Assembly: GCF_019443425.1 (NCBI RefSeq)
Contig: NZ_CP080382.1
Coordinates: 1,116,001-1,180,000, forward strand
Reading direction: 5' to 3'
Origin: Arthrobacter sp. PAMC25284
Lineage (GTDB): Bacteria; Actinomycetota; Actinomycetes; Actinomycetales; Micrococcaceae
DNA: 64,000 nucleotides
Positions 48,761-57,745 of the stretch are shown here, piece by piece. A program made the translations under genes and the position numbers. Positions within the stretch are counted from its first letter, which is position 1, and each line of letters begins with the position of its first letter. The notes below the pieces were generated by a model. It searched no databases and was not told where the DNA came from. It saw nothing but the letters and a program-made list of their open reading frames with translations.

Positions 48761-49909
48761 ATGAGATGGGACGCACAGGCACTGACCGAATCCGGCGGTG
48801 CTGCCGGGGACAATGAATCGCCGGCAGTCCCGTCCGCAGCCGCCTTAATCCCGCTGGCCGGACTGGTGCGGTCCGTTACGACGCCCGAGTTTGCCGGGAT
48901 CACCTTCCATGAGGTCACCGCCAAATCGGTGCTCAACAAGGTGGTCGCCGGTTCACACATGCCGTTTGAATGGACCATCAACCCCTACCGCGGCTGCAGC
49001 CACGCCTGCGTGTACTGCTTCGCCCGCAAGAGCCACACATATCTGGACTTCGACGCCGGGCTGGATTTTGACAGCCAGGTGGTCGTCAAAATCAACGCCG
49101 CCGAGGTCCTGGCCAGGGAACTGGCGAAGCCGTCCTGGACGCGGCAGCACGTGGCCCTCGGCACCAACACCGACCCCTATCAGCGGGCCGAGGGCCGGTA
49201 CGGGCTCATGCCCGGCATCATTAGAGCCCTGGCTGATTCCGGCACTCCCCTGTCCATCCTGACCAAGGGCACCCTGCTGGCCCGGGATATCCCGTTACTA
49301 AAAAGTGCCGCCGCCCAGGTTCCCGTCGGTGTGGGCATTTCGCTGGCCATGACCAACGAGGAACTCTCCGAAGCCGTGGAACCGGGTACCCCCGGCCCGC
49401 GGGCTCGCCTGAAACTGGTCACCCGGCTGCGCGAAGCCGGCCTCCCGTGTGGGGTCATGGCCATGCCCATCCTGCCGTGGCTCTCAGACAGCGACGACGC
49501 CCTCGACTCACTCTTCGGTTCCCTTGCAGCGGCCGGCGCTACCGGGGTCACCGCGGGCGCGCTGTATCTGAAGCCCGGCACCCGCGAGTGGTTTATGCAA
49601 TGGATTGCCCGGCACCATCCGCAGTTGGTTGGCAAGTACCGGTGCCTCTACGGCAGCGGCTCCTACGCGTCAAAGGAATACCGAACCTGGCTCGCCGGAC
49701 GCGTCCGTTACTTTAAGTCCAAGCACGGTTTTGCGGACACGTCAGGTTTCAGCCACCGGGACCCCAATGACTGCCTCACCGACGATCCGAGGAAGGAGGA
49801 AGCACAATATCCGGCCGGCAGCATCCCGGCGCCAGGCGGCGGTCGCAGCGGCGGCACCACGATATCAGGCGGCAGTGCCGCCGCAGCTGACCAGCCGGTG
49901 CTCTTCTGA
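48761..49909 (+). CDS. Radical SAM protein, Rv2578c / SplB-like family
   Basis: 382 residues from the ATG at 48761 (AGAGG ahead). The 4Fe-4S cysteines are C79, C83 and C86 in GCSHACVYCFARKSH, followed by the SAM-binding region and LTKGTLLARDIPLL. The C-terminus is a low-complexity G/S/A tail. Resemblance to spore photoproduct lyase-like enzymes and the SOS box suggest a role in DNA damage, but no substrate is known. It is convergent with pntB, and a 25-bp tandem repeat overlaps its stop. Confidence 0.85.
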   Translation: MRWDAQALTESGGAAGDNESPAVPSAAALIPLAGLVRSVTTPEFAGITFHEVTAKSVLNKVVAGSHMPFEWTINPYRGCSHACVYCFARKSHTYLDFDAGLDFDSQVVVKINAAEVLARELAKPSWTRQHVALGTNTDPYQRAEGRYGLMPGIIRALADSGTPLSILTKGTLLARDIPLLKSAAAQVPVGVGISLAMTNEELSEAVEPGTPGPRARLKLVTRLREAGLPCGVMAMPILPWLSDSDDALDSLFGSLAAAGATGVTAGALYLKPGTREWFMQWIARHHPQLVGKYRCLYGSGSYASKEYRTWLAGRVRYFKSKHGFADTSGFSHRDPNDCLTDDPRKEEAQYPAGSIPAPGGGRSGGTTISGGSAAAADQPVLF

Positions 49910-49953
49910 CCAGACCGGTGGGACCGGGTTCTGACCGAACCGGTGAGACCGAG
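49904..49953. repeat. 25-bp imperfect tandem duplication at the radical SAM stop codon
   Basis: Two adjacent units, 49904-49928 and 49929-49953, share TTCTGACC, ACCGGTG and GACCG blocks. The first unit contains the stop codon. Confidence 0.6.
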
Positions 49954-50014
49954 GGGACCGCTTTGACCGGGCATTCCCCCGCCGTGCGCTGGCTGCCAGT
50001 TGTGGCGTGCCGGA

Positions 50015-51388
50015 TCACAGTGCTTTGACGGCGCCCAGCACCTTCGAGAGTGAGTCTTTGGCATCACCGAAGAGGAGTGTGGTTTTCGGGTCATGCAGGA
50101 GCTCGTTCTCGATTCCGGCGAACCCCGGGCGCATCGAACGCTTCAGGAACACCACTTGTTGGGCCTGCACCACGTCCAGGATCGGCATCCCGTAAATCGG
50201 GGACCCCGGCGAAGTCTTGGCCGCCGGGTTAACGACATCGTTGGCGCCAACCACCAGCACGATGTCTGTGTTCGCAAATTCCGGGTTGACTTCGGCAAGT
50301 TCCCGAAGCGCCTCGTACGGCACGCTGGCCTCCGCCAGCAGCACGTTCATGTGGCCCGGCATCCGACCGGCCACCGGATGGATCGCGAACACCACGTCAA
50401 TCCCCCGGGCCCCCAGGACCGTCGCCAGCTCAGCCACCGTGTGCTGGCCCTGTGCCACGGCCAGGCCATACCCGGGAACAATAACGACACGTTGCGCGTA
50501 GCCGAGCTGAACGGCGATGTCCTCCGGCGAGGCGGACCGTACCGGCCGCTCGCTCAGGGTGGTGGATCCCGCCGTCGAGCCGCCACGGAATGCTTCGAAC
50601 ATAATGCCCGCAACCCCGCGGCCCATAGCCGAGGCCATGACCTTCGTCAGGATGGTTCCGCTCGCACCCACCAGCGTGCCGGCGACGAGCAGCAATACGT
50701 TGCCGAGCACCACCCCGGAGGCTGCAACGGCGAGGCCGGTAAAGGCATTGAGCAAGGAAATGACGATGGGCACGTCGGCCCCGCCCACCGGGAGGACCAG
50801 CAGCAACCCGGCCGCGAGCCCCATCACGAGCAGGGCGAGCGCCCAGCCGACGGAGCCGGTCAGGATAATCACTGCGCAGGATGTGACGGCGCCGAGCACC
50901 ACGGCAGCCATGGCCAAGGGCATGCCCGGAAACAGCAGCGGCCGGGTGCTGATCAGCTCCTGCAGTTTCGCGACAGTTACTGCGGAACCGGCGAAGGACA
51001 CGGCGCCGACCAGCATGGTGAACACCACGGCCAGCCGGACCCACGGGTCCGCGTTGTGGCTGAGTTCCAGAATGGCCACGAGCGAGGCCGCCCCGCCGCC
51101 GACGCCGTTGAAGAGCGCGACCAATTGCGGCATCTGGGTCATTTGCACGCGCCGGGCCACCGGAACGGCCGCGGCACAACCGGCGACGATGGCTGCCACG
51201 ATCAGCACCACGTTCTCCAGCCGGACGGACAGGAACACCGTCAGAACGGCGACGGCAGCGCCCGCGGCGCCGATCGCATTGCCGCGGCGGGCCGTCTTCG
51301 GCGAGCTGAGTCCCTTGAGAGCAAGGATGAAGCAGACGGCTGCGGCGAGGTAGAGCAGGCCGGTTAATTCGGGGGCGAGGAGGTTCAT
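50015..51388 (-). CDS. pntB: NAD(P) transhydrogenase subunit beta
   Basis: 457 residues from ATG 51388 with GGGGGAG ahead, overlapping the pntAB stop by 4 bases. The N-terminal two-thirds have about nine membrane helices; the C-terminal domain III (about 290-457) binds NADP(H), with VVIVPGYGLAVAQGQHTVAEL and VFAIHPVAGRMPGHMNVLLAEA. It couples hydride transfer between NADH and NADP+ to proton movement across the membrane, supplying NADPH. Confidence 0.96.
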   Translation of the reverse strand: MNLLAPELTGLLYLAAAVCFILALKGLSSPKTARRGNAIGAAGAAVAVLTVFLSVRLENVVLIVAAIVAGCAAAVPVARRVQMTQMPQLVALFNGVGGGAASLVAILELSHNADPWVRLAVVFTMLVGAVSFAGSAVTVAKLQELISTRPLLFPGMPLAMAAVVLGAVTSCAVIILTGSVGWALALLVMGLAAGLLLVLPVGGADVPIVISLLNAFTGLAVAASGVVLGNVLLLVAGTLVGASGTILTKVMASAMGRGVAGIMFEAFRGGSTAGSTTLSERPVRSASPEDIAVQLGYAQRVVIVPGYGLAVAQGQHTVAELATVLGARGIDVVFAIHPVAGRMPGHMNVLLAEASVPYEALRELAEVNPEFANTDIVLVVGANDVVNPAAKTSPGSPIYGMPILDVVQAQQVVFLKRSMRPGFAGIENELLHDPKTTLLFGDAKDSLSKVLGAVKAL

Positions 51389-51708
51389 GGCTGCTCCCCC
51401 TTGGCCGCGTCCCCGGCGGGCGGTCTCGCCGGTTTCCGTCCGCCGAACATCTCCAGCATCCGGTCGGTGACCACAAACCCGCCCACCAGGTTTGCCGTGG
51501 CCAGGACCACCGCCAGCAGTGCGATGGCCAGTAACCATGGATCGCCGGCTTGCCCGGCCACGATGATGGCCCCGACCAGAATGATGCCGTGGATGGCATT
51601 GGCGCCGGACATCAGGGGCGTGTGCAGCTTGCTCGTGACTTTCGAGACGACCTCAAAACCGACGAAAACGGCCAGGACCACCACGGTCAGCAGCGTGCTG
51701 GGCTCCAT
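51385..51708 (-). CDS. pntAB: NAD(P) transhydrogenase subunit alpha, membrane part
   Basis: 107 residues with three or four membrane helices (for example LLTVVVLAVFVGFEVVSKV and HGIILVGAIIVAG). This is the alpha-2 polypeptide found where PntA is split, as in Rhodospirillum and many actinobacteria. It overlaps pntAA by 1 base and pntB by 4 bases. Confidence 0.92.
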   Translation of the reverse strand: MEPSTLLTVVVLAVFVGFEVVSKVTSKLHTPLMSGANAIHGIILVGAIIVAGQAGDPWLLAIALLAVVLATANLVGGFVVTDRMLEMFGGRKPARPPAGDAAKGEQP

Positions 51709-52865
51709 CAGGCTTCTCCCTCCATGACCTCGGCGGCCAGCGCTGCCGCCGTCGCGGGGTGCCGCACGGTCCCGTCGCAGGTCAGGCAGGCTCCGGAAAT
51801 CACTTCGTCATCGAAGTCCGGTGTGGCGCGGCCGTCAGCGGTCATCAGGGCAAGCAGGTTGCTGACGTTCCGGGCGTACAGGCGGGACGCGTCGGAGGGC
51901 ATCGCGGACGCCGCATCCTTCATCCCCACGAGTGTGACGAACCCGCCCACGACCGGCAGTTGGACGTCCTGGCCGGCAATGATCCCTTCGACGTTGCCGC
52001 CTGATTCGGCAGCAAGGTCGACGACGACGGATCCGGCCCGCATTCCAGCCACCATGTCTGTGGTGACCAGCAGCGGTGCGGCCCGGCCCGGGATGGCCGC
52101 GGTGGTGATCAGGACGTCCGTTGCGGCGACATGGGGGGCAAGCAGCCCGCGCTGGCGCTGGGCCCTGTCCTCGCCGAGTTCCCGGGCGTACCCGCCCGGT
52201 CCTTCCGCGGCGGCGTCGAGGTCCAGGTTGATGAAGGTACCTCCCATCGAAGCGACCTCATCCGCGGAGGCCGCACGGATGTCGTTGGCGGAGACCCGCG
52301 CGCCCAGCCGCTTCGCAGTGCCGATCGCCTGCAGCCCGGCCACGCCCGCTCCTAGGACCAGTACCCGGGCCGGCGGAATTGTCCCTGCGGCGGTCATGTA
52401 CAGCGGGAAGAACCGCGGATAGCGCACAGCGGCTTCCAGCACCGCGCGGTAGCCGGAGACCAGGGACTGAGAACTGAGCGCGTCCATGGACTGCGCGCGG
52501 GAGATGCGCGGAATAAGCTCCATAGCGAAGGAGGTGACTCCGGCTTCGGCCAGGGCGCGGACCGTTGGCAGTTCGGAACCGGGAGACGCGAAGCCAATAG
52601 TGATGGTGCCTGGCCGGAGCGAGGCGGCGGCGTCTGGAGTGAACGGGCGGACGTGCAGGAGGACATCAACGGATTCGAGTACGAGCTCCGCAGTGATCGC
52701 GGCGCCGGCTTCCTTGAAGGCCTCGTCCGGGTATCCTGCCTGGGCCCCGGCACCCCGTTCCACGAAGATCTCCAGGCCGAGGGCGGCCAGCTCGTGCACC
52801 GTTTCCGGCGTGGCTGCAACCCGGCGTTCGCCGTCACACTGTTCCCGTCCGACACCGACCCGCAC
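51708..52865 (-). CDS. pntAA: NAD(P) transhydrogenase subunit alpha, NAD-binding part
   Basis: 385 residues from a GTG with GAGGAG 8 bases ahead. Soluble domain I: alanine-dehydrogenase-like N-terminus (GERRVAATPETVHELAALG) and an NAD Rossmann motif (RVLVLGAGVAGLQAIGTAKRLG, about 168-189). First gene of the pntAA-AB-B operon. Confidence 0.95.
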   Translation of the reverse strand: MRVGVGREQCDGERRVAATPETVHELAALGLEIFVERGAGAQAGYPDEAFKEAGAAITAELVLESVDVLLHVRPFTPDAAASLRPGTITIGFASPGSELPTVRALAEAGVTSFAMELIPRISRAQSMDALSSQSLVSGYRAVLEAAVRYPRFFPLYMTAAGTIPPARVLVLGAGVAGLQAIGTAKRLGARVSANDIRAASADEVASMGGTFINLDLDAAAEGPGGYARELGEDRAQRQRGLLAPHVAATDVLITTAAIPGRAAPLLVTTDMVAGMRAGSVVVDLAAESGGNVEGIIAGQDVQLPVVGGFVTLVGMKDAASAMPSDASRLYARNVSNLLALMTADGRATPDFDDEVISGACLTCDGTVRHPATAAALAAEVMEGEA

Positions 52866-52973
52866 TGGCCACTCCTCTCGACTGGCTTCAGAGTAGACAC
52901 ACGCCGCCGGATTTGGCGAGGGCCAGCCCTGCCAGGGAAAGCGTCGGGACCGGCCGCCGCGACAGGCCCGGGC

Positions 52974-53300
52974 TCAGCCCGGAGACATGTTGACGGTTTC
53001 GAGAATCTCGATGTCGCCGATTTGCAGGTGCGGGTGGTCGGCGAAGAGAGCCGCGGCGGCATCGGCGTCCGCGGCCTCAACGAACGAATAGCCGGTCACT
53101 TTGGCGCCGGGGGCCTGAACTCCAGCAGAGCCGACGTGGCGGGCGTTGTGTACGGGTGCACCGAAGTCCAGCAGCGCGGAGCCCGTTTTTTCTCCCCAGG
53201 CCATCCATTCCTGCATTTCGGTCGCGCCGCCGTCGGATGACTGCTGCATTTGCTCTTCGAGACTGGCGTCGGATGTGTACAGGACAAGGAATTTGCTCAT
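52974..53300 (-). CDS. YciI-like (YCII/DGPF) protein
   Basis: 108 residues with AAAGGATC ahead of the ATG. It starts MSKFLVLYTSDA and has the ferredoxin-like pattern with MQEWMAWGEKTGSALLDFGAPV and VEAADADAAAALFADHPHL. The family is uncharacterised apart from a proposed His/Asp pair. It stands alone between pntAA and the Nudix gene. Confidence 0.8.
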   Translation of the reverse strand: MSKFLVLYTSDASLEEQMQQSSDGGATEMQEWMAWGEKTGSALLDFGAPVHNARHVGSAGVQAPGAKVTGYSFVEAADADAAAALFADHPHLQIGDIEILETVNMSPG

Positions 53301-53436
53301 GACTGATCCTTTCGATGTGCCGGGCCGCCTGGCGCACAGCTCCTTGCGGAGCCGCCAGCGCGGGCCTTAGCGGCGGGTCCGGCCCGGTGCTGCGACGCTA
53401 CGCCGATCGGGCACACGGGCGCAAGGGCACCTCTGA

Positions 53437-53498
53437 CACCGCGAGTGTCAACCAATCAGCGCGCCGGCACCGCGAGTGTCACCGAATCAGGGCGCCGG
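53437..53498. repeat. 31-bp tandem duplication at the Nudix gene 3' end
   Basis: Two adjacent 31-base units (53437-53467 and 53468-53498) differ at three positions. Each contains CACCGCGAGTG and ends CGCCGG. The second unit includes the stop codon and last codons of the Nudix gene. The first forms a small hairpin (GACAC-CGCGA-GTGTC). Confidence 0.7.
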
Positions 53499-53940
53499 TT
53501 CCTCCGTGTTCACGCGCCGGCACGGCTGCCAGCAGTGCCTCGACGATGGGAAGGTCCGCCGGGATCCACGGCAGGTCCAGCACTTCATGCCGGTTCCCGA
53601 GATCGACCCAGCGCAACTCGTCGTGGTCTTGCAGCGGGCAAGGCTCACCGCCGACGAGTTCAGCAAACCAGACGCGCATCGCCGCACGCTCATTCAGTGG
53701 CCAGCCGTCCGCCGACTCGCTTTCCAGCTCGGCCCCCAGCCTCACCCGGACGCCGAGTTCCTCCAGAAGTTCGCGGTGCAGTGCCTGCTCGGCCGACTCT
53801 CCCACTTCGATTTTTCCGCCCGGGAATTCCCACATCCCGGCAAATTGCGGCGGGGCCGTCCGCCGGGCCGCCAGGAGGCGGGAAGGCGTGGCCAGCGAGT
53901 CCAGTACGGCGCCGCCTACGACGCGAATCAGTTCAGTCAC
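53479..53940 (-). CDS. Nudix hydrolase, MutT-like (8-oxo-dGTPase type)
   Basis: 153 residues from a GTG start. The Nudix box GGKIEVGESAEQALHRELLE with EELG following (residues 41-63) has all metal-binding glutamates. The IRVVGGAVLD start and MWEFPGGK context are those of MutT enzymes that cleanse oxidised dGTP. A TAAACT hexamer sits 6 bases before the GTG, so the transcript may be leaderless. Confidence 0.87.
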   Translation of the reverse strand: MTELIRVVGGAVLDSLATPSRLLAARRTAPPQFAGMWEFPGGKIEVGESAEQALHRELLEELGVRVRLGAELESESADGWPLNERAAMRVWFAELVGGEPCPLQDHDELRWVDLGNRHEVLDLPWIPADLPIVEALLAAVPAREHGGTGALIR

Positions 53941-54113
53941 GTCCCCAGTTTAGGGCCGTCATGCCGGCCGCGGTCTGGTAGTGGAGAATGGGTAGTAGCC
54001 GCCGCCCTGACTATCAGCGGAATACCAAGCGCGCTCCCTGAGTTCTATAAATCGTACTTATCATGCCTAAGCCTCCCGGGACCTGCCGGGAAAACCCCGG
54101 AAAAGCAGATTTA

Positions 54114-55337
54114 ATGACAACCACCACGCATGCCCTGGCGACCTCCCGGTCCGGGACCCGCCATCTCGCCCTCGCCATACTTGCCCTCGCCATGGGCGGA
54201 TTCGGCATCGGCACCGTGGAGTTCACCATGATGGGACTGCTCAAGGAGGTCGAGCAGGGTCTCAATATTGGTACCCCCGAGGCCGGTCACCTGATTTCGG
54301 CATACGCCCTCGGCGTCGTTATCGGCGCACCGGTCCTCGCCGCCGTGGGCGCCCGGCTCCCGCGCAAGTACCTGGCCCTGGGTCTTATGCTCTTTTTCAG
54401 CATCGCGAACTTTGCCTCCTTCATGGCCCCGGACTACGGCACCATGCTGGTCTCAAGGTTCGCCGCCGGGCTGCCGCACGGTGCATTCTTCGGTGTCGCC
54501 GCTGTCATCGCCGCCTCCCTCGTGGCTCCGACGAAACGTGGCTGGGCCATCTCAATGGTTATGGCCGGCCTGACCGTATCCAACGTCGTCGGTGTCCCCT
54601 TTGCCACGTGGCTGGGACAGAACTACGGCTGGCGGCTGCTGTTCCTGCTGGTCGGCGTCATCGGCGTGGTCACGCTCGCTATGCTCTGGAAGTTTGTTCC
54701 GTTCCAGAAACCGCATGCCGATGCCAGCTTCCGGCGTGAGCTGGGGGCCCTCAAACGCCTGCAGGTTTGGCTCGCCATCCTGATCGGGATCGTGGGCTTC
54801 GGCGGTTTCTTCGCCACGTACACCTACATTGCGTACACCATGACCGACGTCGCCGGGATTCCCGCAGTCTGGCTGCCGCTGGTGGTCGCGCTCTACGGCG
54901 TGGGCATGGTGGTCGGAAACATCGTTGGCGGCCGGATCGCCGACAAATCCGTGATGGGCACGATTTACTGGATTCTCCCCGGCATCGCCGTGGCCCTAGT
55001 GGTTTACGCCGTTGCCGTGCACTGGCCGTGGTCCGCCTATGTCATGGTGTTTGTGGTCGGCGCCGCGGGCGCCATGCTTGTTCCGGCGCTGCAGACCCGG
55101 CTGCTGGACGCGTCGCCGGACGCGCCGTCGCTGGCCTCCTCACTGAACCATGCCGCCCTGAACGTCGCCAACGCGCTCGGCGCCTTCCTTGGCGGCCTCG
55201 TGATTGCGTGGGGCTGGGGCTACGTGGCCCCTGCCCTCGTGGGCGCCGTCCTGGCACTGTTGGGGCTCGGCGTCGCCCTGATCAGCGGGGCCGTGGAACG
55301 CAAGCGGCCGCTGGCAGCCCAGGGCCCGGCAGCCTAG
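54114..55337 (+). CDS. MFS transporter, DHA1 family (AraJ/chloramphenicol-exporter-like)
   Basis: 407 residues, start ATG 54114 (an ATG at 54063 lacks support). Twelve hydrophobic segments are spaced along the chain. The first helix has GGFGIGTVEFTMMGLL, typical of the AraJ/Cml group, and the loop 2-3 motif is GARLPRKYLALG. Likely proton-driven export of a drug or sugar; substrate unknown. Confidence 0.87.
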   Translation: MTTTTHALATSRSGTRHLALAILALAMGGFGIGTVEFTMMGLLKEVEQGLNIGTPEAGHLISAYALGVVIGAPVLAAVGARLPRKYLALGLMLFFSIANFASFMAPDYGTMLVSRFAAGLPHGAFFGVAAVIAASLVAPTKRGWAISMVMAGLTVSNVVGVPFATWLGQNYGWRLLFLLVGVIGVVTLAMLWKFVPFQKPHADASFRRELGALKRLQVWLAILIGIVGFGGFFATYTYIAYTMTDVAGIPAVWLPLVVALYGVGMVVGNIVGGRIADKSVMGTIYWILPGIAVALVVYAVAVHWPWSAYVMVFVVGAAGAMLVPALQTRLLDASPDAPSLASSLNHAALNVANALGAFLGGLVIAWGWGYVAPALVGAVLALLGLGVALISGAVERKRPLAAQGPAA

Positions 55338-55401
55338 GGCCCCGGGCGGCGTGCTTGGCTGCCGGGCTGGGCACAGTCCGCGCCTCTGCCAGACTGGGCA
55401 C

Positions 55402-56130
55402 ATGAGCGACGTATCGACGCTGTTCCCTTCGATTGGGCGCAACCCCGACCGCAACAAGTCCCTGCACCCGGACCGCACCTGGATCCGGGTCCTCCGGTTC
55501 GGGGTCGGGGCCTTCGTGCTCGCAGCCCTGATCCAGAAGACGTTCGACGCGACGCTTCCCGGCAGCGACGTGGACATCGGCCAGCTGTATTCGCAATTCA
55601 CGGTCCAGTCGAACCTCGCCCTGGGGCTCGTGCTCGTTACCTCCGCCCTCTTGCGGCGGAGGCAACTCCCGCAGTGGTGGGATCACCTGTTCGGTGCGGT
55701 CGTCGTCTATCTGGTGATGACGGGTACCATCTACGCAGTCCTGGTGGCGCCGCCGGGCGAACCGTGGTGGAGCTGGGACCTGTACTGGCCCCAGCTCGCA
55801 CACCACCGACTGGCGCCGGTCTTCGTCGCGCTGGATTGGCTCCTCGTGACGAGGACGGTGCGCGGCACCTGGCGGCGGCCCCTGGCGTGGCTTGGCTATC
55901 CTGCCGCATTCCTGGTCTTCTCATGGGTGCGCGGCGCGCTGGACGGCTGGTACGTCTATGACTTCCTGGACCCCACGCTCGCCGGCGGCTGGCCGGCCGC
56001 ACTGACGACGACGGCGCAGGTGCTCGCCGCGTCCCTCGTCATGGCACTGCTGGTGCACCTTACCGGCAACGGGCGCGCCGCTCTGGCAGCGGGGCGCCCG
56101 CAGGGTGAGCACCGGAGCACGCCGGACTAA
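55402..56130 (+). CDS. Pr6Pr family membrane protein
   Basis: 242 residues with about six membrane helices (from residue 30 on). The segments FTVQSNLALGLVL, HRLAPVFVALDWLL and WVRGALDGWYVYDFLDP match the actinobacterial Pr6Pr family. Function unknown. Transcribed in the same direction as the MFS gene, 64 bases downstream. Confidence 0.75.
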   Translation: MSDVSTLFPSIGRNPDRNKSLHPDRTWIRVLRFGVGAFVLAALIQKTFDATLPGSDVDIGQLYSQFTVQSNLALGLVLVTSALLRRRQLPQWWDHLFGAVVVYLVMTGTIYAVLVAPPGEPWWSWDLYWPQLAHHRLAPVFVALDWLLVTRTVRGTWRRPLAWLGYPAAFLVFSWVRGALDGWYVYDFLDPTLAGGWPAALTTTAQVLAASLVMALLVHLTGNGRAALAAGRPQGEHRSTPD

Positions 56131-56187
56131 AGAAACGAGCGAACGGAACGGGCGGACCGGCACCGGACCATGGATCAGTGCCGCGGA

Positions 56188-57117
56188 TCAGGGGGTGCTG
56201 GTGTTATTGACCCGCTGAACATCCGGTTCGAGGTAAATCACGCGGGCGATCGGCACGGCGTCGCGGATCCGCTTCTCGGCGTCGTCGATCCCCCGGGCGA
56301 TATCCTGGCCCGAGTCAGACTTGTCGATGCTGATCTTTGCTGCCACGAGCAGTTCCTCGGGCCCCAAGTGCAGGGTCTTGAGGTGGATGATGGAGCAACC
56401 GCCGTCTTCGAGAGCCGCACGAATTTTGGCGACGTCGTCCTTATTGGCTGACTCACCCAGCAGCAGCGACTTGGTCTCAACCGCGAGTACTGCGGCAATC
56501 GCAACCAGCAGCAGGCCGATCATGGCGGTACCCAGGGCATCCCAGATCCCGTCACCGGTGATCAATGTGAGGCTCACGCCGAAGAGTGCGAAGACGAGTC
56601 CTACGAGCGCCCCGAAGTCCTCGAGCAGGATGACCGGCAGTTCCGGCTGTTTAGCGGTGCGGATAAATTTGACCCAGCCCTGCTTCCCGCGAACGTGGTT
56701 GGATTCGATGATGGCCGTCCGCAAGGAGAAGCCCTCAGCGATGATGGCGCCGACGAGGACGGCGATTGGAACCCACCAGAAGCCACCCTCAATGGGGTGC
56801 GGGTCTTGGAGCTTGCCCCAGGCCTCATAGAGGGCGAACAGGCCGCCGACACTGAACAGGACAATCGAGACGATAAAGGCGTAGATATAGCGTTCACGTC
56901 CGTAGCCGAAGGGATGTTCCGGACTGGCCGCCTTTTTGGCACGCTTGCCGCCGACCAGCAGCAGGATCTGGTTACTTGAGTCCGCAACCGAGTGGATGGC
57001 TTCGGCCAACATCGAGGAGGACAGCGTCAGGGCATAGGCCACGAACTTCAGGACAGCGATGGTCAGGTTGGCGGTCAACGCCGCAACAATCGCCTTGGTA
57101 CCGCCATTAGCAGCCAC
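56188..57117 (-). CDS. Cation diffusion facilitator (Zn/Fe/Co efflux) family protein
   Basis: 309 residues with AAGGAG ahead. CDF signature AEAIHSVADSSNQILLL (about 37-53) gives two metal residues (H and D), and a second pair is expected in PVILLEDFGALVGLV (E and D rather than H and D). Six membrane helices are followed by a cytoplasmic domain (GPEELLVAAKISIDKS). The E/D pair is typical of a non-zinc subgroup, so the metal is uncertain. Confidence 0.88.
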   Translation of the reverse strand: MAANGGTKAIVAALTANLTIAVLKFVAYALTLSSSMLAEAIHSVADSSNQILLLVGGKRAKKAASPEHPFGYGRERYIYAFIVSIVLFSVGGLFALYEAWGKLQDPHPIEGGFWWVPIAVLVGAIIAEGFSLRTAIIESNHVRGKQGWVKFIRTAKQPELPVILLEDFGALVGLVFALFGVSLTLITGDGIWDALGTAMIGLLLVAIAAVLAVETKSLLLGESANKDDVAKIRAALEDGGCSIIHLKTLHLGPEELLVAAKISIDKSDSGQDIARGIDDAEKRIRDAVPIARVIYLEPDVQRVNNTSTP

Positions 57118-57358
57118 GGGTGCTTCTCCTTGCGGGTTCTTTTTCTGGGTTCGTTAGACAGGCCACGGTTACGAACGTTCCGACAGCGGCCGCAAGGAAT
57201 ACCGTACCTGCTACTTGCTCCCCGCCGCACCGCAGTTACCCCGCAGCGATGTCCGTAACGATTCGGACAGCACGACTGACAGGGAAACCTGCGCGTGTTA
57301 GCTTGAACGCATCTGCGGGATACACCATCTGGATGCAGACTCATATGTAGGAGGAGAC

Positions 57359-57625
57359 ATGGGCTTTCTTGGCTGGATCATTCTCGGACTCATAGTAGGT
57401 GCAATCGTTAAGGCCATCATGCCCGGCAAAGTCGGCGGCGGCTGGGTAACCAGTCTTGTCCTCGGCGTTGTCGGCGCCATCGTCGGCGGCTGGATCGGCG
57501 ACCTGCTGTTCGGCGGCGGCAAGATGGAATTCTGGAACCTCGGTTCTTGGGTCCTCGCCATCGTTGGCGGCCTGGTTGTCGCCGGCGCCTATGGCGCCAT
57601 CAAGGGACGCAACAAGACGACGTGA
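57359..57625 (+). CDS. GlsB/YeaQ/YmgE family small membrane protein
   Basis: 88 residues with an AGGAGGAG ribosome site. Three glycine-rich hydrophobic helices (IILGLIVGAIVKAIM, WVTSLVLGVVGAIVGGWIG, LGSWVLAIVGGLVVAGA) match this stress-associated membrane protein family. A perfect 21-bp terminator lies 45 bases downstream. Confidence 0.88.
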   Translation: MGFLGWIILGLIVGAIVKAIMPGKVGGGWVTSLVLGVVGAIVGGWIGDLLFGGGKMEFWNLGSWVLAIVGGLVVAGAYGAIKGRNKTT

Positions 57626-57670
57626 TGACCCCGGCCGCTGCACACCGGCGAGTGGCCGGACGGCAGTAAC

Positions 57671-57716
57671 GGAACGACGGCGGGGCCCACCAAAAGGTGG
57701 GCCCCGCCGTCGTTCC
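57671..57716. terminator. Bidirectional terminator between glsB-like gene and TrmH-type methyltransferase gene
   Basis: Perfect 21-bp stem around an AAAA/TTTT loop, in the convergent gap between the plus-strand small membrane protein (ends 57625) and the minus-strand methyltransferase (ends 57746). Confidence 0.85.
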
Positions 57717-57745
57717 TGTGTAGCCTTGACCGCCGCGTTTGCCCG

